Below, piece by piece: positions 1 to 5,552 of a stretch of DNA of 7,078 nucleotides. The stretch is from Candidatus Nanopelagicaceae bacterium (GTDB taxonomy: Bacteria; Actinomycetota; Actinomycetes; Nanopelagicales; Nanopelagicaceae), in the NCBI GenBank assembly GCA_947488635.1, contig CANLAY010000047.1, forward strand, positions 1 through 7,078, given 5' to 3'. Numbering within the stretch: the first letter of the stretch is position 1; every line of letters starts with the position of its first letter. The notes beneath the pieces are model-generated. The model was not told the origin of the DNA. It saw only the letters and a program-made list of their open reading frames with translations, and searched no databases. The translations under genes and the position numbers were made by a program.

Positions 1-627
1 AACGTCGATGTGCATGAGCTATATGGTTCAACCGAAGCTGGGATCGTTACTAACTTGCGCCCAGTTGATGCTTTGCGCAAAGCAGGTTCAGTAGGTCATG
101 CCTGGTTTATGACTGAAGTTATTGTGTTAAATGACGATGGCACGCCAACGCCAGTTGGTGAGCCCGGCGAACTATATTCACGCTCTCCCTACCTAATGAA
201 TGGCTATTTCAAGGATGATGCTGCAACCGAAGCTTGCACAACTGCCGATGGCTTCTTAACTTGCAACGACATAGTGATTTGCGATGCCGAAGGTTATATT
301 TCAATAGTCGATCGCAAGAAGGATTTGATTATCTCTGGTGGTACCAATGTTTATCCTCGTGAGATTGAGGAAGTTCTAGCCAAACATTCAGATATTGCTG
401 AGGTCGCAGTTATTGGCGTTAAAGATGAAACTTGGGGCGAGCGCGCAATTGCGATTATTGTTTCGCGAAGTGGAACAGAAATAGCTGCTGAAGAACTAGA
501 TACCTTCTCTCGCAAATCACTTGCCGGTTACAAGATTCCGGGTGAGTTCCATTTCCTCAAAGTGCTACCAAGGAACGCTTCTGGAAAGGTTTTAAAGACC
601 GAACTTCGCGTTGCGTTCTCAAAATAA
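1..627 (+). CDS. AMP-forming acyl-CoA synthetase, C-terminal part (5' end outside window)
   Basis: This is the C-terminal part of an ANL-superfamily adenylate-forming enzyme, which activates a carboxylic acid to acyl-AMP and then transfers it to CoA in the cytoplasm. The frame is open from base 1, so the gene starts upstream; the in-frame GTG at base 10 lies inside a conserved motif and is not the start. Counting from the first visible codon: the nucleotide-binding YGSTEAG motif is at 8-14, a GELYSRSPYLMNGY stretch is near 56-69, the A7 region reads LTCND at 86-90, the A8 hinge VDRKKD begins near 103, followed by SGGTNVYPREIEE, and the catalytic A10 lysine lies in NASGKVLK (Lys196). About 208 residues are visible of a usual 500-550. 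A7 normally reads TGD; here TCND keeps the Asp. The motifs fit medium/long-chain or aromatic acyl-CoA ligases, but the acid specificity pocket is outside the window. No convincing terminator follows, so read-through into the cupin gene is possible. Confidence 0.93.
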   Translation, partial: NVDVHELYGSTEAGIVTNLRPVDALRKAGSVGHAWFMTEVIVLNDDGTPTPVGEPGELYSRSPYLMNGYFKDDAATEACTTADGFLTCNDIVICDAEGYISIVDRKKDLIISGGTNVYPREIEEVLAKHSDIAEVAVIGVKDETWGERAIAIIVSRSGTEIAAEELDTFSRKSLAGYKIPGEFHFLKVLPRNASGKVLKTELRVAFSK

Positions 628-654
628 CTTCTTTATAAAGTCGCCGTTTTTCTA

Positions 655-683
655 TTGCTAACGGTGCTTGCGTTGGCTAATCT
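655..683 (+). promoter_or_regulatory. Weak candidate sigma70-type promoter upstream of the cupin gene
   Basis: TTGCTA (655-660) and TAATCT (678-683) are separated by 17 bases and lie about 85 bases before the cupin ATG. They match the -35 and -10 consensus at 4/6 and 3/6 positions, which is weak. The pair sits just upstream of the 27-bp palindrome, so a repressor bound there would lie downstream of the start site. This is only the best spacing found by eye. Confidence 0.2.
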
Positions 684-699
684 CAACTCTGTAACTGGA

Positions 700-726
700 A
701 CTACTTTCCGCACTGTGGAACGTAGT
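700..726. promoter_or_regulatory. 27-bp imperfect palindrome, likely operator for the cupin/membrane-protein genes
   Basis: The site is centred on C713. Eleven of 13 base pairs across the dyad are complementary; the mismatches are T705/C721 and G710/T716. The core is TTCCGCACTGTGGAA (706-720), flanked by ACTAC on the left and GTAGT on the right. TGGAAC also occurs twice in direct orientation at 696-701 and 716-721, exactly 20 bases apart, about two helical turns. The site ends 42 bases before the cupin ATG, in the only sizeable non-coding gap of the window. A one-base loop makes an RNA hairpin function less likely than binding of a dimeric regulator. The regulator family cannot be named from this alone. 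Confidence 0.5.
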
Positions 727-754
727 AAAAGATTCACCAAAAATTTTATTCTTC

Positions 755-762
755 AGAGGGAG
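755..762 (+). promoter_or_regulatory. Ribosome binding site of the cupin gene
   Basis: AGAGGGAG lies 6 bases before the ATG at 769. It is purine-rich and complementary to the 16S rRNA 3' end. It is one of the clearest Shine-Dalgarno sequences in the window and fixes the start of the two-cupin protein. Confidence 0.75.
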
Positions 763-768
763 ATATAA

Positions 769-1965
769 ATGCGTCCACACGTAGAACTCATTGATCAGGC
801 AGATTATGTCTGGCATGGTGCTGAATTAATTAAGGGCAACGGTCGGGCAAGTGAGCGACGTATGAGTGTTGACGAAGAAGATGGTTCATCATCTCTTCGC
901 GTTGATTTCCATACTGATTGGAATCGCGGTCCCGGCATTCATCACGCAAATACTGAGTACTACGTTCTAGATGGCGAAATGCGCATTGGTGGTCAAACAA
1001 TTGGTAAAGGTGGCTACGTTCAAGCACCACGTGGCGTGCCAATGGATGCCATTTTCTTCAAAGAGGGAACTCAGATCTTACATTTCCGTGAATATGGCGA
1101 TGCTGGTTTTGATGAAGTAGATAGCGTTAATGCACCACGTTGGAAAGATGCTGCATACGGTGACATCACGATTGAAGATACCGAAGCTCGTCAGTGGGAT
1201 GACGTTCCAAACCCAGGTCCAATGCCAGGTTTGATGATTAAGTATTTAAAGGTAGATCCAATCACTGGTTTCTACACTCGCTTAGTTCATGCCCGCGAAG
1301 GTTGGACTGATCACCGTCTTGCCCATCACCCATGCTTTGAAGAGGCATATACCGTTGCCGGAAATATGTCATATAACTTTGGCGACTTCACTAAAGGCAC
1401 GTACTTCTTCCGCCCAGCTAGGGTCAAGCATGGTCACTTCGTTTCACTCGAAGGTGGTGCAACATGGTTACTTCGCTCAGATGGTGAATTAACAAACTGG
1501 TATAGCCAGAACGAATTCGTTCGTTGGGGCGCAGAAGCCGTCAACTACGGCCCTAACGGTGGTCGCATGAAGTGGTCACAGTCAACGCATGATCTGGGTC
1601 AAGTACCTACTTGGCGTACCGAGCATGATCTAAAGAACTTGAAGGCATCCGTTGATTATCAGCGTTCTATGAACCAACCGGATGTTGATTATGTTCAACA
1701 TGGCTCTGGCCCAGATAAGTCACTTGTTGCACTCGGTATTGAAGATGAGCATGGTCACTCACATGATGGTGATCATGGTCATTCACATGAAGCTTGGCCG
1801 GATCCAAAGACGCTAGAACATCCAGATGAGCGCACTGATGAAGGTGCTTACAACTGGGGCTATGGACGCAAGTGGGAACCAGGTATGCCAATTCCAGCTC
1901 CGATTCTTTCATCGCTACCAGTGCGCTCGCGTTCACGCGGCCGCTGGGATGGCGATGGTATGTAA
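769..1965 (+). CDS. Two-cupin (bicupin) protein with His-rich C-terminal segment
   Basis: This 398-residue, probably cytoplasmic protein has no signal peptide. The first cupin module covers roughly 45-110, with H58/H59, E63 and G69 matching cupin motif 1; motif 2 (GGYVQAPRGVPM, 81-92) has Met92 where the third metal-binding His is expected. The second module covers about 165-245, with H186/H187, E191 and G198 for motif 1 and P216 to H221/H223 for motif 2, so a complete His/Glu/His metal site is plausible only here. Residues 327-341 hold two copies of HGHSH separated by DGD. The tail (about 342-398) is rich in Trp, Pro and charged residues and ends RSRSRGRWDGDGM. The length is close to bicupin ring-cleavage dioxygenases such as gentisate 1,2-dioxygenase, but the sequence is not recognisably that enzyme. 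A ChrR-type or DUF4437-type cupin is another possibility. An oxygenase or isomerase role in catabolism is inference from the fold and the ligase and transporter genes nearby. Its stop codon abuts the ATG of the next gene. Confidence 0.88.
   Translation: MRPHVELIDQADYVWHGAELIKGNGRASERRMSVDEEDGSSSLRVDFHTDWNRGPGIHHANTEYYVLDGEMRIGGQTIGKGGYVQAPRGVPMDAIFFKEGTQILHFREYGDAGFDEVDSVNAPRWKDAAYGDITIEDTEARQWDDVPNPGPMPGLMIKYLKVDPITGFYTRLVHAREGWTDHRLAHHPCFEEAYTVAGNMSYNFGDFTKGTYFFRPARVKHGHFVSLEGGATWLLRSDGELTNWYSQNEFVRWGAEAVNYGPNGGRMKWSQSTHDLGQVPTWRTEHDLKNLKASVDYQRSMNQPDVDYVQHGSGPDKSLVALGIEDEHGHSHDGDHGHSHEAWPDPKTLEHPDERTDEGAYNWGYGRKWEPGMPIPAPILSSLPVRSRSRGRWDGDGM
1747..1790 (+). repeat. Intragenic tandem repeat encoding the HGHSH motifs
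   Basis: Two 20-base units (1747-1766 and 1771-1790) match at 18 of 20 positions with a 24-base period. They encode EHGHSHD and DHGHSHE (residues 327-333 and 335-341), giving six histidines in 13 residues. Such stretches are known in metal-handling proteins (HypB, UreE, ZIP and CDF transporters) as Ni/Zn/Co binding segments. The near-identical DNA suggests a recent duplication of eight codons. A metal-binding role here is inference. Confidence 0.8.
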
Positions 1966-2673
1966 ATGGGAATCACACTTCTAGAAGTATTTCTCTTTAT
2001 CCATGTACTGCTATTTGTTTATTGGTTAGGCGCTGACCTTGGCGTCTACTACACATCTCGTTTTGTGGTCGACCGCAAACTTTCTACTGAAACGCGTGCA
2101 ATCACCGGCAAGATAATGGAGTTCGTAGACTTAAGTCCACGCATTTGTCTAGTTCTCTTTTTGCCGAGTGGTATCTCTTTGATGGCGCTCTATGACAAAT
2201 CACCAACTTTTGTTTTAGATAATAAATATCTGATCATTATTGGTTCCTGGCTAGCTGGCTTGGCTTGGCTTTACTTGGTTATTCGTAATTATCATTCACA
2301 TGGCGATCCCAAGGCTGCGATTATCAAGAAGACTGATTTAGCTATTCGCTATTTAATCGTGGCTTCTATCTTTGCCGGCGCTGTCTTCACCTTGGCAGTT
2401 GATGAACCATTTGGCGTTACTACTAATCCAAAGTGGCTGGCGATCAAAGTGATGTTCTATGCAACGGCTATTGCTGGTGGCGTTGGAATTCGAAAGGCGC
2501 TAGTGCCTTTCGGCCCAGCTTTCGGAAAAGTTTTAGCGGGCACGCAGACCGAAACTGATAACGATGCGCTTTCACTTTCCCTTAAGAACGCCCTGCCTTG
2601 GGTGCACTTAATCTGGTTCTGTGTATTGGCCGCGGCATTCTTAGGAATCGCAAAGCCAGGAGCAGTACTTTAA
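1966..2673 (+). CDS. Multi-pass membrane protein, CopD/DUF2269-like
   Basis: This 235-residue protein has about six predicted hydrophobic helices: roughly 5-25, 58-77, 87-107, 128-146, 157-176 and 210-229. The N-terminus (FLFIHVLLFVYWLGADLGVY, residues 10-28 with H13) resembles integral membrane proteins of the CopD/DUF2269 group, in which a helix-borne His near the N-terminus is typical. Other membrane-proximal histidines are H110, H112 and H214. It sits in the cytoplasmic membrane. The ATG follows the cupin TAA with no gap and lacks a strong ribosome binding site of its own, so translation probably depends on ribosomes finishing the cupin gene, implying linked function. Transport of metal, haem-linked electron transfer or anchoring of the cupin are all possible and none is shown. 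The gene ends just before the shared terminator. The family call is moderate; that it is a real membrane protein is near certain. Confidence 0.85.
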   Translation: MGITLLEVFLFIHVLLFVYWLGADLGVYYTSRFVVDRKLSTETRAITGKIMEFVDLSPRICLVLFLPSGISLMALYDKSPTFVLDNKYLIIIGSWLAGLAWLYLVIRNYHSHGDPKAAIIKKTDLAIRYLIVASIFAGAVFTLAVDEPFGVTTNPKWLAIKVMFYATAIAGGVGIRKALVPFGPAFGKVLAGTQTETDNDALSLSLKNALPWVHLIWFCVLAAAFLGIAKPGAVL

Positions 2674-2686
2674 TTAAATAAAAATT

Positions 2687-2720
2687 AAAAAGCCCCTCGC
2701 ATCAATGTGAGGGGCTTTTT
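2687..2720. terminator. Bidirectional intrinsic terminator between convergent operons
   Basis: AAAAAGCCCCTCGCA pairs with TGTGAGGGGCTTTTT around a TCAA loop (702-705 of the 2600-2700 block, i.e. 2702-2705). All 15 pairs form, one of them a G-U. The A run on one side and T run on the other give a U tract in either transcription direction. It starts 14 bases after the membrane-protein stop and ends 10 bases before the stop of the last minus-strand gene, so it serves both operons. Confidence 0.95.
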
Positions 2721-2729
2721 ATATATCAA

Positions 2730-3176
2730 TTACCAGATGGCTACATTGCCGCCAGGCACTCGATGTTCTTCGATGAGCGTAGTTTTAACAAGCTTTTCAT
2801 GTTCAAATGATTGCCAAGTGCGGGTGCGATAGTTGTCATTAACAATATAAATAAGCTCAAGCACCTTTAGGTGTGGCTTGTCTTTCCAGGTATACGGAAA
2901 TACCAGCATCTGCGAATTTACAACTGTGGTCTGTCCCAGAAAGTTTGCATCATCAAATAGCAGTTCATCGTCAATCACGCGCGCGCGAAAATCAATGGTC
3001 TCTGGCTCTTTACCTTCACGCTTATAAACAATTCGCTCATACCAATCTTCGCCGACAAGCCGAGTCTCTTGATGTGAATCATATTTTTCAATTAGCGTGC
3101 CATCGGTTTTAAAGTGGGAATAAGTTCCTTCCCAAACTCCGGTGAGGCCATTTAAGATATCTCGTAGATTGCTCAT
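2730..3176 (-). CDS. Small lipocalin-like beta-barrel protein (DUF3598/DUF1579-like)
   Basis: The protein has 148 residues and no signal peptide or membrane segment. The N-terminal LTGVWEGTYSHFKTDGTLIE (11-30) carries the Gly-x-Trp-x-Gly pattern that opens lipocalin-like barrels. The rest alternates short polar and hydrophobic stretches as expected of beta strands, ending TTLIEEHRVPGG (132-143). This resembles DUF3598-type or DUF1579-type proteins, whose function is largely unknown; binding of a small hydrophobic ligand is the usual guess. I chose the ATG at 3176 because it forms an ATGA overlap with the stop of the preceding gene. A longer open frame reaches 3287, but its extra 37 residues (rich in Arg, Lys, Cys) would lie inside the upstream gene and look non-native. 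It is the last gene of the minus-strand operon, ending at the shared terminator. Confidence 0.8.
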   Translation of the reverse strand: MSNLRDILNGLTGVWEGTYSHFKTDGTLIEKYDSHQETRLVGEDWYERIVYKREGKEPETIDFRARVIDDELLFDDANFLGQTTVVNSQMLVFPYTWKDKPHLKVLELIYIVNDNYRTRTWQSFEHEKLVKTTLIEEHRVPGGNVAIW

Positions 3177-3862
3177 TGTGGGGTTCCATTCAGCTCGGCT
3201 AGCACGTAGGTGGTTTTTAAAACATCCCAGCGAATTTTTACTAATTGACGAGAACCTGGCATTACCCAAACATCCTCTGGTGGCCAACCGTAATTATCTA
3301 AGTGGTAGCGATACTTCAAAGTATCAAATGTTCCAGCTGGCACTGTGACACTTTCTTCGCCCATGAATTCAATGCCAAACTCCCACTGCCCAATCATTGG
3401 ACCCGTCGAACCATCTGGTTCAGGGGAAGAATGCAAGATGCCACTGAAGTTTTGAATCTTTTGTGAGTTGCTGTGGTCATACATCGCAGTATGGAAACAA
3501 TCGCAAAGTACTGGGTGTGGACCAAATGATTTAACGCCGCCTGGCACCTTAATCTTCTGCGTTACATGGCCATGCTCAGTCATCCAAGAGTGACAGGTGG
3601 CATCTTCGCCTTCGAAATTAAACCAGCCACTACCGCGATGCTGACCTTTAACTTCAAGCCGCACATAGGTCTCAACTGGTCTAAATTCATGTGTCATCGT
3701 GTGGGTAACATCGCGCAGAATTTCAGTGTCATCCATCTCGCAATGTGCGCGAATCACTCGGTAGCCCTCGTCGTGCTTAGTTACGTTAAACCATTCGCGA
3801 CCACGTTCGCGGCCATCATCATGAACATAATCAATGCGGCCAGTCCACCCGGTGTGCTTCAT
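3173..3862 (-). CDS. DUF3108-like beta-rich protein of unknown function
   Basis: The protein has 229 residues, appears soluble and has no signal peptide. The C-terminal half contains VTVPAGTFDTLKYRYHL (172-188) followed by EDVWVMPGSRQLVKIRW (196-212), the pattern 'VPAGTFDT ... W ... LVKI' seen in DUF3108-like beta-sandwich or beta-barrel proteins. The middle holds a Cys/His-rich stretch, PHPVLCDCFHTAMYDH (115-130), with a C-x-C pair that could bind a metal; further Cys are at 41 and 90. I chose the ATG at 3862 because GGGAAAGAG lies 7 bases upstream and the gap to the preceding VOC stop is 2 bases. The alternative TTG at 3880 would add six residues and overlap that gene by 16 bases. The downstream junction is a 4-base overlap. 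No enzymatic function can be assigned. Co-transcription with a second barrel-like gene suggests the two act on the same ligand. Confidence 0.82.
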   Translation of the reverse strand: MKHTGWTGRIDYVHDDGRERGREWFNVTKHDEGYRVIRAHCEMDDTEILRDVTHTMTHEFRPVETYVRLEVKGQHRGSGWFNFEGEDATCHSWMTEHGHVTQKIKVPGGVKSFGPHPVLCDCFHTAMYDHSNSQKIQNFSGILHSSPEPDGSTGPMIGQWEFGIEFMGEESVTVPAGTFDTLKYRYHLDNYGWPPEDVWVMPGSRQLVKIRWDVLKTTYVLAELNGTPQ

Positions 3863-3864
3863 GT

Positions 3865-4827
3865 TTACGCTCTTTCCCAAAGCTCGATAAAGGCGCCTTC
3901 TGGCGTGTGCGCAGCAACTACGCGCGCATTTCCATGAAGCGGATCATTGGTGGTTACAACTTCTGAAATTATTGCGCCCTTCTTTTCGACGACGCGTTTT
4001 ATAGCGCCATCTAAATCAGGGGTCACAAATGACCAACCCATATGCCCAAGCACTTGGCCCGGACGTTGCTTAGCGCGCGTATCTGCGCGCGGCTGCAAAT
4101 CATGAACGTGAATCAATTCGATGCGAGCAGTCTTGCTGCCGGCTACAAATGCCAAGCGAACATTTGAACCTTGGGGCAATTCAGCGATTAAGTTAACGCC
4201 ATCTTGCACAAATGAGACGTCATACCAAATGCTCATTCCGAGACCTTCGGGGCCAAAGAAATCTTTGGCTAGTTCGACATCTTTAACGCCGCAAACAACT
4301 GAAGTTAATTCAGTGTATGGAAGTTTTGGATTAGTGCCCCAAGTATGTGTTGGACGCTCATTAGTTGCTTCGACAAAAACTATGTCGGTGCCCTCTGGGC
4401 CCCAACAAAATCCTTCAGTAATCTCAATTACTTTGTCGCCAAAGGGCACGCCGTATGCCTGTGGTAGCGCTGGCCACTGCCAACCTTTAGGAAATAGTTG
4501 CGAGTGCGTAGACATAACATCGCGGGTGTAAAGATCTAGCGCGTGATAGCCCCACTCACTGGTGTGCGGATACTTTGGCGGTAGCGATGAAGAGTTGGGA
4601 GTTTTTACAAACCAAACTTGACCGGTATCAGCACCTGCTGGTGCCATCTGCCAAGCTTGAATTTCACCATCGACTTTATAAAGTGCTTTGGCAGTGGCTG
4701 CATTAATTACGCCACTATCTATAACTTCGTAACCTAATTCATCACGCCAGAAACCCAGATGGATATCTACATCGTGAACTCCGACTAGCGCTGCTGTTAC
4801 CCCATCGACAAATGGTGCGCTAGTCAC
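3865..4827 (-). CDS. Two-module VOC (glyoxalase/extradiol dioxygenase fold) protein
   Basis: The protein has 320 residues with two paired VOC modules, about 8-157 and 170-320. Each begins with a strand and helix (TAALVGVHDVDIHLGFWRDE at 11-30; TSVVCGVKDVELAKDFFGPE at 175-194) and ends with an acidic strand (DIVFVEA, 148-154; GAFIELWERA, 311-320). Candidate metal ligands in the later strands are H95 and E153 in module 1, and H262 (LGHMGWSF) and E315 in module 2. The His usual in the first strand of each module is missing (Ala/Thr region near 11-13; Ser176). Two-module proteins of about 290-320 residues include extradiol ring-cleavage dioxygenases, but the incomplete ligand set makes a different metal geometry, another reaction or a binding role possible. 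The start is GTG, 2 bases after the livF stop, with a weak ribosome binding site, so translation is probably coupled. Its place behind transporter genes suggests action on the imported compound. Confidence 0.85.
   Translation of the reverse strand: MTSAPFVDGVTAALVGVHDVDIHLGFWRDELGYEVIDSGVINAATAKALYKVDGEIQAWQMAPAGADTGQVWFVKTPNSSSLPPKYPHTSEWGYHALDLYTRDVMSTHSQLFPKGWQWPALPQAYGVPFGDKVIEITEGFCWGPEGTDIVFVEATNERPTHTWGTNPKLPYTELTSVVCGVKDVELAKDFFGPEGLGMSIWYDVSFVQDGVNLIAELPQGSNVRLAFVAGSKTARIELIHVHDLQPRADTRAKQRPGQVLGHMGWSFVTPDLDGAIKRVVEKKGAIISEVVTTNDPLHGNARVVAAHTPEGAFIELWERA
3870..3878 (-). promoter_or_regulatory. Ribosome binding site deciding the DUF3108-like start
   Basis: On the minus strand GGGAAAGAG lies 7 bases before the ATG at 3862 and inside the last codons of the VOC gene. 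It favours that ATG over the in-frame TTG at 3880, which overlaps the site itself and has no comparable motif. Confidence 0.55.
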
Positions 4828-4829
4828 GA

Positions 4830-5552
4830 TTAACTCGCAGTACCTAAGTAGGCCTCTGCAACGCGAGGGTCATTGATTAAGTCTTTTGACTTGCCTTCAA
4901 TCTTTACCGCTCCACGTTCGAGAATGTAGGCACGCTCTGCTAACTGAAGGGCCAAGCGAGCTTGTTGTTCAACCAAGAGAATAGTTAGACCTTGCTCGGC
5001 GTGTAGGCGCTTTAGATACTTAAACAATTCAAGTACTAGTTGTGGTGCCAAACCAAGGCTTGGTTCATCTAACATCAAAATCTTTGGGCGAGACATCAGC
5101 GCGCGAGCAATAGCAAGCATCTGGGCTTCACCACCAGATAACGTGCCTCCTGCTTGCTTATTACGTTCTTTCAAACGTGGGAATAAGCCATACATATCTT
5201 CTAATGATTGTGTGGTCTCGGCGCGATGCTTACGACGAACGAAGGATCCGAGTTGCAGATTTTCTTCCACGCTATGGTCAGGGAAAATCTGACGACCTTC
5301 TGGAACATGTCCGATACCAAGCGCTGTGCGCTTATGGCCAGGAACCTTAGTGATCTCAACACCATCAAAGAAAATCTTGCCAGCAGCTGGGCGCATCAAA
5401 CCAGATGTGGCGCGAAGCGTTGTAGTTTTACCAGCACCGTTAGCACCCAGCAGGGCAACAAACTCCCCAGTCTTAACTTCAATGGAAAGGTTATCGAGCG
5501 CCTTTGCACCACCATAAGTGATCGTTAAGCCTTCAATGCGTAGGTCGCTCAT
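4830..5552 (-). CDS. livF: LivF-type ABC transporter ATP-binding protein
   Basis: This is the second ATPase of a branched-chain amino acid/amide-type (HAAT) ABC importer, cytoplasmic and docked to the LivH/LivM permeases. The length of 240 residues is normal for LivF. Visible motifs: Walker A GANGAGKT (36-43), the GHVPEGRQIFP segment typical of LivF with Q-loop Gln88 (81-91), signature LSGGE (138-142), Walker B ILMLDEPSLGLAP (158-170, D162/E163), and VEQQA (194-198), where LivF proteins usually carry Gln in place of the switch His. The C-terminal VAEAYLG is also typical. AAAGGAG lies 5 bases before the ATG, and the ATG overlaps the stop of the livMG fusion as ATGA. LivF-type systems import branched-chain amino acids, but also urea, short amides, aromatic acids and other carboxylates; the substrate is not determined by this subunit. 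Confidence 0.95.
   Translation of the reverse strand: MSDLRIEGLTITYGGAKALDNLSIEVKTGEFVALLGANGAGKTTTLRATSGLMRPAAGKIFFDGVEITKVPGHKRTALGIGHVPEGRQIFPDHSVEENLQLGSFVRRKHRAETTQSLEDMYGLFPRLKERNKQAGGTLSGGEAQMLAIARALMSRPKILMLDEPSLGLAPQLVLELFKYLKRLHAEQGLTILLVEQQARLALQLAERAYILERGAVKIEGKSKDLINDPRVAEAYLGTAS

Noticed and set aside
627..655. Possible terminator after the acyl-CoA synthetase (CTTTATAAAG at 631-640 followed by a T run at 647-651)
   Set aside because: The palindrome is A/T-rich, has no loop and is separated from the short T run by TCGCCG, so a stable terminator hairpin is not supported.
1667..1936. Minus-strand open frame with many His codons opposite the cupin C-terminus
   Set aside because: Its His-rich look arises from the complement of the CATG-rich repeat and the cupin coding sequence; it has no ribosome binding site or neighbour on that strand.
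3177..3287. 37-residue N-terminal extension of the lipocalin-like protein
   Set aside because: It lies wholly inside the DUF3108-like gene in another frame, and the ATGA overlap at 3173-3176 gives a better start.
3566..3937. Plus-strand open frame of 123 codons opposite the VOC/DUF3108-like junction
   Set aside because: It lies antisense to two well-supported genes, shows no recognisable domain and has no ribosome binding site; it is most likely a codon-bias shadow.
4121..4531. Plus-strand open frame of 136 codons inside the VOC gene
   Set aside because: It is entirely antisense to a conserved two-module protein and its translation is low-complexity in Ser/Pro/Thr with no domain signal.
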